Shown here: positions 8,335-17,053 of the stretch, in pieces
Layout of the letters: each line of letters begins with the position of its first letter
Numbering within the stretch: the first letter of the stretch is position 1
Assembly (NCBI RefSeq): GCF_000513195.1
Contig: NZ_CBVI010000120.1
Coordinates: 1-64,000 of the forward strand
DNA: 64,000 nt
Source of the DNA: Bacteroides timonensis
Lineage (GTDB): Bacteria; Bacteroidota; Bacteroidia; Bacteroidales; Bacteroidaceae
Direction: 5' to 3'
Program-made: the position numbers and the translations under genes
Notes under the pieces: model-generated
What the model saw: only the letters and a program-made list of their open reading frames with translations
Told to the model about the DNA's origin: nothing
The model's database searches: none

Positions 8335-11163
8335 TTATCCTTTCAATTCTTCTTTCAGGAATTTAGGAGTATATCCCTTCTTACTTTTCGCCACTTCTTC
8401 CGGTGTGCCGCAGCTGAGGAGTTGCCCCCCACCCTTACCACCGTCAGGGCCCATATCGATGATATAATCAGCCATCTTAATAACATCCAGATTGTGCTCG
8501 ATGACAATCACTGTGTTACCTTTGTCCACTAATTTATTAAGCACATTCATCAGTACACGAATGTCCTCGAAGTGAAGTCCGGTAGTAGGCTCATCAAGGA
8601 TATAAAGGGTTTTTCCCGTATCTCGCTTGGAAAGTTCCGTAGCCAATTTCACACGTTGGCTTTCACCACCGGAAAGTGTAGTGGAAGATTGTCCTAACTT
8701 TATATATCCCAGACCGACTTCCTGTATCACCTTAATCTTATTCAGAATCTGCGGCACATTTTCAAAGAACTCCACCGCACGGTTAATGGTCATATCCAGT
8801 ACATCAGCAATAGATTTTCCCTTGAAGCGCACTTCCAATGTCTCACGATTATAGCGTTTGCCATGACAAACTTCACAGGGTACATATACATCGGGCAGGA
8901 AGTTCATTTCAATTGTTTTGTAACCATTTCCCTGGCACGCTTCACAACGTCCGCCACTCACATTAAAGGAGAAGCGCCCCGGTTTATAACCACGTATCTT
9001 GGCTTCCGGTAATCCTACAAACAAATTACGAATATCAGAAAAGACTCCCGTATAAGTGGCCGGATTAGAACGCGGCGTACGTCCCAACGGAGACTGATCC
9101 ACATTTACCACCTTATCGATGTTTTCCAATCCTTCGATGCTATCGTATTCCAAGGGATCCTGAAGCGAGCGATAGAACTTCTGCGAAAGAATAGGTTGCA
9201 ATGTTTCGTTGATAAGCGTAGATTTTCCGCTACCGGATACACCGGTGACACAAATCAACTTACCAAGAGGAAATTCCACATCCACCCCTTTCAGGTTATT
9301 CCCCCGTGCACCACGCAGCCAAAGGCTATGTCCATTACCTTCACGACGTTTTTTGGGCATTTCTATCTCACGTTCACCATTGAGATATTGTGATGTCAGC
9401 GTATGTGTCTCCAACATTTCCTTCGGAGTTCCTGCAAAAACAACCTCACCACCCAAGCGTCCGGCTTTCGGACCCATATCAATCACATAATCGGCAGCCA
9501 TCATCATATCCTTATCATGCTCCACAACAATGACGGAGTTACCGATATCCCTCAGCTCCTTCAGAGAATGAATAAGCCGCTGATTATCCCGCTGATGCAA
9601 GCCAATACTAGGCTCATCAAGGATATAAAGCACATTCACCAATTGCGAACCGATTTGGGTAGCCAAACGGATACGCTGGCTCTCACCACCGGAAAGGGTT
9701 ACAGAACCACGGTCAAGAGCAAGGTAATCCAGCCCTACATCCAACAGGAATTTCAAACGGGTGCGGATTTCTTTCAATATTTCAACAGCAATTTGTTTCT
9801 GCTTATTATCCAGATACTGATCAACATTCATCAACCAGTCGTAAAGCTCATTGATATCCATACAAGACAGTTCATAGATATTCTTATCATGGATACGGAA
9901 ATGAAGGGCTTCTTTATTCAATCTCGCCCCTTTACATTCAGGGCATACAGTAGTCTTAGCAAACTGTTCCGCCCACTTTTGCGCAGTGGCGGAAGCATCC
10001 TTTTCCTGTAACATCTGAATATACTTCACCACACCCTCAAACGTTACAAAGTAATCGGAGGAAGTGCCGATAAGAGAGCTTTTAATCTTAATACGCTCAT
10101 CCGAACCGTAGAGAATTTCATCAATGGCTTCATCCGGCAATTCCTTAACAGGAGTCTTCAGGGTAGCTTCATATTTCTCCAATAAAGCGGCAATCTGCCA
10201 GAAAATCATGCTATTCTTGTACTTACCTAATGGAATGACAGCTCCTTCGTATATAGAAAGTTCCCGGTCCGGAATCACTTTTTCCACATCAATCTGATTC
10301 ACAACTCCCAATCCCTTACATTTAGGGCAAGCACCTTGCGGAGAGTTGAATGAAAAATTGTGGGGTGCCGGCTCACGGTAGGACAACCCGGTAACAGGAC
10401 ACATTAACCGTTTACTATAGTGACGAACATTTTCAGATTGCAAATCAAGTATCATCAACAAGCCGTCACCTTGCTGCATCGCGGTAGCCACACTGTTTTT
10501 CAGACGAACATCATCTTTATCCGTCACAACCAGCTTATCAATAACCACTTCTATATCATGATTCTTATAGCGATCCAGCTTCATGCCGGGTAATGCCTCC
10601 CTGATTTCACCGTCTACACGAACATAGAGATACCCTTTCTTACGCACCTGTTCGAACAGTTCCTTATAATGTCCCTTACGAGTACGGACTAATGGAGCCA
10701 GAATATAAATTTTCTTGCCTTTATAATCATTCAGGATCAAATCAAGGATTTGCTCTTCAGTGTATTTTACCATTCTTTCACCTGAAAGATAGGAATAGGC
10801 TATACCGGCACGTGCATAAAGCAAACGCAAATAATCATAAATCTCCGTCGTAGTACCTACTGTAGAACGGGGATTCTTATTCGTAGTTTTTTGTTCAATA
10901 GAAATAACCGGGCTCAATCCCATAATCTTATCGACATCGGGACGTTCCAGATTTCCCAGGAAATTGCGGGCATACGCAGAAAATGTTTCGATATACCGGC
11001 GTTGTCCTTCGGCAAAAATCGTGTCGAATGCCAAGGACGACTTACCGCTTCCGCTCAGTCCCGTAATAACGGTAAGACTGTTACGGGGAATTTCCGCATC
11101 GATATTTTTTAGATTGTGCACGCGCGCACCATATACATTGATGTATTCTGTTTCTTCTGTCAT
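8335..11163 (-). CDS. uvrA: Excinuclease ABC subunit A
   Basis: The 942-residue protein has normal UvrA length and order: first ATP-binding P-loop GLSGSGKSS near residue 35, a zinc-binding Cys pair region (CPVTGLSY... ACPKCKG), the ABC signature LSGGESQRIRLA, a second P-loop GVSGSGKST near 640, a second zinc module (CEACQGNGY... CEVCHGKRYN) and a second signature LSGGESQRVKLA. UvrA finds DNA damage and loads UvrB in nucleotide excision repair. The start codon directly adjoins the stop codon of the upstream CHU_C-domain gene, and ybaK follows, forming an apparent three-gene operon. Confidence 0.97.
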   Translation of the reverse strand: MTEETEYINVYGARVHNLKNIDAEIPRNSLTVITGLSGSGKSSLAFDTIFAEGQRRYIETFSAYARNFLGNLERPDVDKIMGLSPVISIEQKTTNKNPRSTVGTTTEIYDYLRLLYARAGIAYSYLSGERMVKYTEEQILDLILNDYKGKKIYILAPLVRTRKGHYKELFEQVRKKGYLYVRVDGEIREALPGMKLDRYKNHDIEVVIDKLVVTDKDDVRLKNSVATAMQQGDGLLMILDLQSENVRHYSKRLMCPVTGLSYREPAPHNFSFNSPQGACPKCKGLGVVNQIDVEKVIPDRELSIYEGAVIPLGKYKNSMIFWQIAALLEKYEATLKTPVKELPDEAIDEILYGSDERIKIKSSLIGTSSDYFVTFEGVVKYIQMLQEKDASATAQKWAEQFAKTTVCPECKGARLNKEALHFRIHDKNIYELSCMDINELYDWLMNVDQYLDNKQKQIAVEILKEIRTRLKFLLDVGLDYLALDRGSVTLSGGESQRIRLATQIGSQLVNVLYILDEPSIGLHQRDNQRLIHSLKELRDIGNSVIVVEHDKDMMMAADYVIDMGPKAGRLGGEVVFAGTPKEMLETHTLTSQYLNGEREIEMPKKRREGNGHSLWLRGARGNNLKGVDVEFPLGKLICVTGVSGSGKSTLINETLQPILSQKFYRSLQDPLEYDSIEGLENIDKVVNVDQSPLGRTPRSNPATYTGVFSDIRNLFVGLPEAKIRGYKPGRFSFNVSGGRCEACQGNGYKTIEMNFLPDVYVPCEVCHGKRYNRETLEVRFKGKSIADVLDMTINRAVEFFENVPQILNKIKVIQEVGLGYIKLGQSSTTLSGGESQRVKLATELSKRDTGKTLYILDEPTTGLHFEDIRVLMNVLNKLVDKGNTVIVIEHNLDVIKMADYIIDMGPDGGKGGGQLLSCGTPEEVAKSKKGYTPKFLKEELKG

Positions 11164-11883
11164 TTATCTTAATATATTAATATCACTTTTAATCTTGTAG
11201 TTAACTCCATCTGCTCCCTCCGCTTCTACCACTATAAAATAAACACCTTCAGGAACATTCTTTCCATGCGCAGTACCGTCCCATCCTGCATCTATATTCT
11301 GCAATCCCCAGCGGTAAAGTTCCTGTCCCCAGCGGTTGAAAACATACGCATTGAAGCGAACCAGCGACTTGTGCTTTACACGAAACACATCATTTACTCC
11401 GTCGCCATTAGGAGAAAAAGCATTCGGCACTTTAAGCTCCGATTCAGTAATGCGGATCATAAAAGTACCGGAAATATTCGTTTCTTCCGTCTCAATATCC
11501 GTTATAATCAGACGGACATAAAACATGCCTGACTCCTGAAAACTATAAATAGTTTCAGCATCAAAACGTGTCAGAAAGATATCGTTGAAAGCAGCGTCGC
11601 GAGAAAAATTCCACTCATAACGCAGATTTACCGTTTCGTCCGATTCTCCTCCGGAATCTTCGTCTCTCCACACGAATCGGAATTCAAGAGGAGCAGCGCC
11701 GGTATATGTATCATCTGGCGAAATGGTAACTTTCTCTTCAGGAATTGCTCCGTTTTCAGAAAGCAAGATTGCCACGGGAGACATATCCAACAGTTCTGTC
11801 TTTCCCCCGTCAGCCCACACCGGTAAATGTCCAAGCAGCAACATTGCCGCACAAACGATATATGAAAACAATCCGCATCGCAT
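11164..11883 (-). CDS. Exported protein with CHU_C (T9SS type B) C-terminal domain
   Basis: I place the start at 11883, giving 239 residues, because a signal peptide begins there (MRCGLFSYIVCAAMLLLGHLPVWADG); the open frame extends upstream to 11997. The middle region is predicted beta-sandwich. The C-terminus carries the gliding-motility-associated/type B sorting signature: VPNAFSPNGDGVNDVFRV, then FNAYVFNRWGQELYRW, then GWDGT...VPEGVYFIVVEA. In other Bacteroidota this domain directs secretion by the type IX system; whether this strain has that system cannot be seen here. The gene lies directly upstream of uvrA and runs into it without a gap. Confidence 0.85.
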   Translation of the reverse strand: MRCGLFSYIVCAAMLLLGHLPVWADGGKTELLDMSPVAILLSENGAIPEEKVTISPDDTYTGAAPLEFRFVWRDEDSGGESDETVNLRYEWNFSRDAAFNDIFLTRFDAETIYSFQESGMFYVRLIITDIETEETNISGTFMIRITESELKVPNAFSPNGDGVNDVFRVKHKSLVRFNAYVFNRWGQELYRWGLQNIDAGWDGTAHGKNVPEGVYFIVVEAEGADGVNYKIKSDINILR

Positions 11884-12003
11884 AATACCTGCAAAAATAA
11901 CGGTTTCCAAACGAATATCAGCGGATACATAGGATTTTTCAGTTTTAAAATGCACAATATTATTTCTTAACGCATTCCTTTCGTTAATTTTAGGCAAAAT
12001 TCT

Positions 12004-12011
12004 TACCTTTG
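12004..12011 (+). promoter_or_regulatory. -7 promoter element of the LysM gene
   Basis: TACCTTTG. It overlaps a possible TTG start at 12009, which rules that start out in favour of the ATG at 12054. Confidence 0.6.
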
Positions 12012-12053
12012 CAGCTACTTTGGGAAATTGTAAACGTAAACCAACGATATCGA

Positions 12054-13832
12054 ATGAGAACGATTAACCGAATTTTCTGCTCTTTGCTGCTTGCCGGCGC
12101 ATGCAGTCTCGGAGCAATTGCACAAGAGAACCAGTCATATTTTCTGCATACCATTGAAAAAGGGCAAAGCCTTTATTCCATATCCAGTATGTATGGTGTC
12201 ACACAGTCGGACATCGTGAAGTTGAATCCAGGAAGCGATGAAAAAATATTTGTAGGACGCACTCTCCGTATTCCACGGACAGCTGCCAATACTCAGACAG
12301 AGACCTTTCACACCATAGCACAAGGCGAGACGCTCTATCGGCTAACCGTCAAGTACGGTGTGTCTGCCAAAGCCATTTGTGATGCCAATCCCGGACTGAG
12401 TGCGGAAAACTTCCGCATCGGGCAGGTAATACGCATACCTTCTGCCAGCGAAACCGATGTGGTCACCACTGAAAATGTTACAGAGGTTGCCATCCCCACT
12501 ATCCAAGGCCCCGTACAATCACGTTGCCGGGATATGCATAAGGTAAAACGGAAAGAAACCGTATACAGCATCAGTCGTGAATATGGCATCTCAGAGGCAG
12601 AATTAATAGCTGCCAACCCTGAATTGCAAGGTGAAGATAAGATTAAAAAAGGTACTTTCCTATGTATTCCTTATCCTACCGCACAAGTAGAGAAACCTGC
12701 GCAACCACAGGTAGCACCCAGCAACAGTGAATTATTCAGCGAAAATAAAAAAGAAACAGAACGCTTCAGCACTATCAAAGCCGCCCTTATCCTTCCTTTC
12801 CTGGATGTTTCCAAAAGTGAAGCGGCACGCATGATAGAGTACTACGAAGGATTCCTTATGGCCGTAGACAGTTTGAAACGCAGTGGAGTTTCCATTGATC
12901 TATACACTTACAACTCAGGACCTGAGAATGCGTCTCTGAACTCTATTCTTTCCAAAAAAGAAATGAAAGATATGGATATTATCTTTGGTCCGTTACACCA
13001 GCAGCAAGTCAAGCCTTTGGCAGATTTTGCACAGAAGAATGATATTCGCCTGGTAGTACCGTTTACCTCCAAAGACAATAACGTATTCCGCAATCCATCC
13101 ATTTATCAGATTAATACTCCTCAATCATACCTTTATTCTGAAGTGTACGATCACTTTGTACGTCAGTTCCCGAATGCTAACGTAATCTTTATAGAAGCCA
13201 GCACGGGCACAAAAGATAAAGTAGAATTTATCAAAGGTCTGAAAGACGAACTGAAAAATCGCTCCATTCCTATGAAATCATTGAAAGAGGATGCAACGGT
13301 AGAATCTCTGAAAACAGTATTACGTACCGACCGGGAAAATATATTCATTCCCACTTCGGGAAACAATATGACTTTGATAAAGATACTTCCCCAATTGACT
13401 TTGTTGGTTCGCGATAATCCGGAAAGCAATATTCATTTGTTCGGTTATCCGGAATGGCAAACTTATACAAAAGATCACTTGGAAGCATTCTTCGAACTGG
13501 ATACTTACTTCTATTCATCATTCTATACCAACAACCTGTTACCTGCCGCCATCAATTTCACGAAGAGTTATCGCAGATGGTACGGTAAGGAAATGGACGA
13601 ACGCTATCCCAAATTCGGAATGTTGGGCTTCGATACTGGCTATTTCTTCCTGAAAGGTCTGTCGCGTTATGGTTCTGAATTAGAAAAGAACATGCAACGC
13701 ATGGATCTGGTGCCTATCCAGACCGGATTCAAATTCCAACGTGTAAACAATTGGGGTGGATTCATCAACAAGAAAGTATTCTTTGTACGTTTCACCAAGA
13801 ATTATGAGTTGGTAAAACTGGATTATGATTGA
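12054..13832 (+). CDS. LysM repeat protein with periplasmic-binding-like C-terminal domain
   Basis: The 592-residue protein starts at the ATG before a signal peptide (MRTINRIFCSLLLAGACSLGAIAQ). Three LysM modules follow: one around residues 30-75 (HTIEKGQSLYSISSMYGVTQSDIVKLNPG), a second near 85-125 (HTIAQGETLYRLTVKYGVS) and a third near 160-205 (HKVKRKETVYSISREYGIS). The remaining ~350 residues resemble type 1 periplasmic-binding proteins or LpoA (AALILPFLDVSKSEAARMIEYYEGFLMAVDSL ... DIIFGPLHQQQVKPLADFAQ). It probably binds peptidoglycan and acts in cell-wall assembly. A PorT-like barrel gene follows 26 bp downstream. Confidence 0.9.
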   Translation: MRTINRIFCSLLLAGACSLGAIAQENQSYFLHTIEKGQSLYSISSMYGVTQSDIVKLNPGSDEKIFVGRTLRIPRTAANTQTETFHTIAQGETLYRLTVKYGVSAKAICDANPGLSAENFRIGQVIRIPSASETDVVTTENVTEVAIPTIQGPVQSRCRDMHKVKRKETVYSISREYGISEAELIAANPELQGEDKIKKGTFLCIPYPTAQVEKPAQPQVAPSNSELFSENKKETERFSTIKAALILPFLDVSKSEAARMIEYYEGFLMAVDSLKRSGVSIDLYTYNSGPENASLNSILSKKEMKDMDIIFGPLHQQQVKPLADFAQKNDIRLVVPFTSKDNNVFRNPSIYQINTPQSYLYSEVYDHFVRQFPNANVIFIEASTGTKDKVEFIKGLKDELKNRSIPMKSLKEDATVESLKTVLRTDRENIFIPTSGNNMTLIKILPQLTLLVRDNPESNIHLFGYPEWQTYTKDHLEAFFELDTYFYSSFYTNNLLPAAINFTKSYRRWYGKEMDERYPKFGMLGFDTGYFFLKGLSRYGSELEKNMQRMDLVPIQTGFKFQRVNNWGGFINKKVFFVRFTKNYELVKLDYD

Positions 13833-13858
13833 TTACAGAAGTTTTAAATCCAAAGACA

Positions 13859-14542
13859 ATGAAGATGAAAAATAGTATAGGGGCTGTCTTGTTGCTTGCC
13901 GCATGGGCTTTGCCCAGTCATGCACAGATTGGCGAACAACGCCAGAATTTTGCAGTAGGTTTCAACGGTGGTATCAATATCAATAGCGTCAGCTTCTCTC
14001 CTACGGTCCGGCAAAAAAGCCTGATGGGTATCAACGGAGGCTTAACAGCACGCTATATCTCCGAGAAATACTTCAGCATGATTTGTGGCGCACAAGTCGA
14101 ACTGAACTTTTCTCAACATGGTTGGAGTGAATTCGATGAAGATCACCCCGAACTGGAATATATACGCAAGATGAATTACGTAGAGATACCGCTTCTGGCA
14201 CATCTGGCATTCGGCAGAGACCGTGGAGTGCAATTTTTCGTTCATGCAGGTCCGCAAATAGGCTTTTTTATCAGTGATACCAGGAAGAAGAATGACGCAT
14301 GGAACAACTATACCTCTACTCCTGAGCAACACGATAAGAATGTAGAAAACAAATTCGATTATGGTATTACCGGTGGTGCCGGATTGGAACTACGTACCAA
14401 AGCCGGTAATTTCCTTGTAGAGGGCAGGTACTACTATGCCCTGTCCGACTTCTACAAAAGCACCAAGAAAGACTATTTCTCCCGTTCAGCACACGGCACT
14501 ATAGTAGCGAAAATAACCTATCTGTTTGATCTCAAAAAATAA
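13859..14542 (+). CDS. PorT-like outer-membrane beta-barrel protein
   Basis: The 227-residue product starts at the ATG before a signal peptide (MKMKNSIGAVLLLAAWALPSHAQ). It shows alternating beta-strand patterns typical of small outer-membrane barrels of the PorT/OMP_b-brl_2 type: FAVGFNGGININSVSF, MNYVEIPLLAHLAFG, VQFFVHAGPQIGFFIS, YGITGGAGLELRTKAGNFLVEGRYYYAL, and a terminal strand ending ITYLFDLKK. Its role is unknown. It is co-transcribed with the LysM gene, which suggests an envelope function, and is followed by a terminator. Confidence 0.82.
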   Translation: MKMKNSIGAVLLLAAWALPSHAQIGEQRQNFAVGFNGGININSVSFSPTVRQKSLMGINGGLTARYISEKYFSMICGAQVELNFSQHGWSEFDEDHPELEYIRKMNYVEIPLLAHLAFGRDRGVQFFVHAGPQIGFFISDTRKKNDAWNNYTSTPEQHDKNVENKFDYGITGGAGLELRTKAGNFLVEGRYYYALSDFYKSTKKDYFSRSAHGTIVAKITYLFDLKK

Positions 14543-14606
14543 ATCCCCTAATACGGAAGAATAAATCACTCGATACAGAAAAAGAAATTCCCCAATACAA
14601 AATAAG

Positions 14607-14639
14607 CGTCCCGAGACTTCTGTACGAAATCCCGGGACG
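14607..14639 (+). terminator. Terminator after the LysM-barrel operon
   Basis: Stem CGTCCCG / CGGGACG with A-C-T-rich loop, followed by a T-rich stretch (TTTCTCTTTT). Confidence 0.7.
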
Positions 14640-14661
14640 TTTCTCTTTTATCTGCTTTCTC

Positions 14662-15129
14662 TTATTTTCTCAATCTGAAACTATCCGCTGCTTTCACCAT
14701 TACTTCATCACGATAAATAGCGCGGAAAGACAAATAATTCAAAACAATAGAAATTGCGGGGAGACAAAGTGCCCAACCTAATTGGAAAGACATCGCATCC
14801 AAATCATCTTTCAACATAAACATAAATACGAAAAATGCCGCATAGTATCCAATCAATAAAATACTGTTGAATACCGTCATACGAACTTGCAACATCCGGT
14901 TACGAAACAGGAAAATAGTACAGAATGCCACAACAGTACTCAAAAACAAAATTCCAAATAATCCCCATGTAGATTGAAAGGCATCACTTGCCAACGTCAC
15001 ACCCAATGGCTTAAAAACAAATGCAGTAACTCCATCCGAAGCTATAAATTGCCCTACCGGCAAACACATAGCCGCTATCAGCAAGCCTGTCACAATCAAT
15101 AAATAGACAGATTGAATTCGTTGTATCAT
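14662..15129 (-). CDS. DUF4293 membrane protein
   Basis: The 155-residue protein has four predicted membrane spans, starting MIQRIQSVYLLIVTGLLIAAMCLPVG, and matches the DUF4293 family found across Bacteroidota next to rpoZ. Its function is not known. It is the last gene of the bamD-rpoZ-DUF4293 cluster. A hairpin at 15155-15193 separates it from rpoZ and may reduce read-through. Confidence 0.85.
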   Translation of the reverse strand: MIQRIQSVYLLIVTGLLIAAMCLPVGQFIASDGVTAFVFKPLGVTLASDAFQSTWGLFGILFLSTVVAFCTIFLFRNRMLQVRMTVFNSILLIGYYAAFFVFMFMLKDDLDAMSFQLGWALCLPAISIVLNYLSFRAIYRDEVMVKAADSFRLRK

Positions 15130-15154
15130 AGTTCTTTTTCTTTGTTAAAGCAAC

Positions 15155-15193
15155 AAAGGTGTGCCTAAGCAAACTTTACTCGGGCACACCTTT
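15155..15193 (-). terminator. Hairpin between rpoZ and the DUF4293 gene
   Basis: Perfect 11-bp stem AAAGGTGTGCC / GGCACACCTTT with a 17-nt loop. On the minus strand it lies after the rpoZ stop codon and before the DUF4293 start, so it could be a full or partial terminator. Confidence 0.6.
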
Positions 15194-15206
15194 GCAGTAA
15201 TTTCAT

Positions 15207-15542
15207 TTACTGTAATTTTTCTTTTTCTTTAGCCGGGTTACGATAGTAGATCTTACCTTCAACGTACTCTTGCGTTGCAATCAATGTCGGCTTCGGCAAT
15301 TTCTCATAATAGCGTGAAATTTCAATCTGCTCCCGATTTTCGAATACCTCTTCCAGGTTGTCATTATAGGAAGCAAACTCTGACAGCTTCTTGGAAAGAT
15401 CACTTTTGATTTCCACACTGATCTGATTTGCACGCTTACCTATAATAGATACGGTTTCGTACACGTTACCGGTATCTGCACACAACTCCATCATGTCACG
15501 GGTAACCGTGCTGCTGGGAGCATTAGTTTTCTTGTAATCCAT
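15207..15542 (-). CDS. rpoZ: RNA polymerase omega-subunit family protein
   Basis: The 111-residue protein corresponds to the Bacteroidota omega/Rpb6-like subunit (MDYKKTNAPSSTVTRDMMELCADTGNVYETVSIIGKRANQIS, where the conserved omega region is the ...VYE.V.II.KRANQI stretch). Omega helps assemble and stabilise RNA polymerase. The gene lies 22 bp after bamD on the same strand, an arrangement I recall as conserved in the phylum. Confidence 0.82.
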   Translation of the reverse strand: MDYKKTNAPSSTVTRDMMELCADTGNVYETVSIIGKRANQISVEIKSDLSKKLSEFASYNDNLEEVFENREQIEISRYYEKLPKPTLIATQEYVEGKIYYRNPAKEKEKLQ

Positions 15543-15564
15543 AAATATCTAAATTAATATTATC

Positions 15565-16380
15565 CTAACTCTGTTTATCTTCATTCAATATCTTCTCTGA
15601 ATCTTTAAAGATTCTATCGGCTTCCTTCATATATTTACTTTCAGGAAACTCGTTCTTGAAAGCGTAATATTCATCCACCGTTTCACGATAACGCTCTGCC
15701 CTCTTATCTTCCACACTATATATGGCCATTTCATATTTGGCACGCAAAATAAGAATAGACAGGTCTTCGCGAAGGTTTGTATAAGGATAGTCCTTCAAAG
15801 CGTTTTGCGCAGTAATTACACAAGACTGATAATTGTTTCCTAGGTAATTACCCAAGTTATAGTACAATTTGGCTGAAAGATATTCTTTCATCACCAATTT
15901 ATCCTGCAACTTAAATATCATATCCTGAGCTTCTTCCTTCTTTGAACTTTGCGGGAAGTACTCCATGAACATTTGTAATTGCTGAATAGCGGCATAAGTA
16001 CCAGACTGGTCAAGACGGGGTTCAGGGGTATCCAGATACAATGCTTTTCCTGCATGGAAACGTGCCAGTTCGGTAAACGTACCGCGAGGATATACATTAA
16101 AATATTGAACGAATGTTTGGGCGGCTGTCTGATAGTCTTTCTGATTATAATAGCTCATACCCAGCATATAGAGGGATTCCTCTGCCTTGTCCGTACCCTT
16201 AAGGATAGCAATTAACTCATTAAGCAATGTTGCAGCACGATTATACTGTCCTTTTGCGAAGTAGTTCTTTGCCGCCTCATACTTATACTCATAGTCGGTG
16301 CTCTTTAACAGCTTATTGTATTCTCCACACGAGGAGAGCAACACTGCCGCAAGCAAAGTTATTAAGATATTCTTCTTCAT
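15565..16380 (-). CDS. bamD: Outer-membrane assembly lipoprotein BamD
   Basis: The 271-residue lipoprotein has a lipobox ending at Cys18 (LLAAVLLSSCGE), followed by TPR-type helical repeats typical of BamD/YfiO (AKNYFAKGQYNRAATLLNEL, YMLGMSYYNQKDYQTAAQTF, YFPQSSKKEEAQDMIFKL). BamD works with BamA to insert beta-barrels into the outer membrane. It is the first gene of the bamD-rpoZ-DUF4293 group, with a -7 element at 16403. Confidence 0.9.
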   Translation of the reverse strand: MKKNILITLLAAVLLSSCGEYNKLLKSTDYEYKYEAAKNYFAKGQYNRAATLLNELIAILKGTDKAEESLYMLGMSYYNQKDYQTAAQTFVQYFNVYPRGTFTELARFHAGKALYLDTPEPRLDQSGTYAAIQQLQMFMEYFPQSSKKEEAQDMIFKLQDKLVMKEYLSAKLYYNLGNYLGNNYQSCVITAQNALKDYPYTNLREDLSILILRAKYEMAIYSVEDKRAERYRETVDEYYAFKNEFPESKYMKEADRIFKDSEKILNEDKQS

Positions 16381-16402
16381 TCTTAGCTTTTCAAATAATG
16401 TG

Positions 16403-16410
16403 CAAAGATA
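16403..16410 (-). promoter_or_regulatory. -7 promoter element of bamD
   Basis: TATCTTTG on the minus strand, 23 bp before the bamD start codon. Confidence 0.6.
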
Positions 16411-16531
16411 AAGGTTCGCACCGAATAAACCAATGATACGAACCTTAATTTTTCAAAAACCAGGAAATGACCGACAAACGCCAATCAATTCACGACGAAC
16501 CGGGATAATAAACAGTCTAAAATAACAGTCA

Positions 16532-16957
16532 TTATAATTTATACAAATCGCTCGCCGCAAGCAAATCTACTTTCCTTTCAGTCAGCACACGAATACAGTT
16601 TTCCATATCGTTGGGACGAATAATGACATTCGCCGTTTCACCATTGGCAAATGAATACATATATTCAATGAAAACACCCTCATCGGACAAAAAACGCAGG
16701 ACTTTTGACAGCGAACCCGGAATATTAGGACAATTAATGCCCACCACATCCGTCACATTCACGGCAAAATGATTATCTTTTAAAGCTTTATATGCTTTAT
16801 CCGGTTCAGATACAATGCCACGAAGAATACCAAAATCAGCATTCTCGGCAATACAGAGAGCGGAAAGATTGACACCTTCTTTCGCAAGCACTTCAGTCAC
16901 TTCCGTCAGACGACCGGACTTATTCTCAAGGAAAATAGAAAGTTGTTTTGCTACCAT
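16532..16957 (-). CDS. ACT-domain amino-acid-binding protein
   Basis: The 141-residue protein consists of two ACT-like halves (KQLSIFLENKSGRLTEVTEVLAKEGVNLSALCIAE and VVGINCPNIPGSLSKVLRFLSDEGVFIEYMYS). ACT domains bind small ligands, often amino acids, to control enzymes. It lies downstream of the phenylacetate-CoA ligase gene on the same strand, separated by 96 bp of short repeats, a pairing often seen in anaerobes that ferment aromatic amino acids. Confidence 0.85.
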   Translation of the reverse strand: MVAKQLSIFLENKSGRLTEVTEVLAKEGVNLSALCIAENADFGILRGIVSEPDKAYKALKDNHFAVNVTDVVGINCPNIPGSLSKVLRFLSDEGVFIEYMYSFANGETANVIIRPNDMENCIRVLTERKVDLLAASDLYKL

Positions 16958-16970
16958 AATCTTAATTATT

Positions 16971-17053
16971 AATGATGAATGATGAATGATGAATGATAAA
17001 TTACGGACATCCCACAGGAAATTAATAATTTATAATTCATAATTTATAATTAA
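16971..17053. repeat. 7-bp tandem repeat and A/T palindrome
   Basis: Four consecutive AATGATG/A units (16971-16998) are followed by an A/T-rich near-palindrome (about 17020-17053, TAATTTATAATTCATAATTTATAA core). The latter resembles the short dispersed A/T palindrome also seen inside the addA-like gene near 27370. Confidence 0.65.

Noticed and set aside
9403..10011. 202-residue plus-strand frame inside uvrA
   Set aside because: Antisense to conserved UvrA motifs; no independent evidence.
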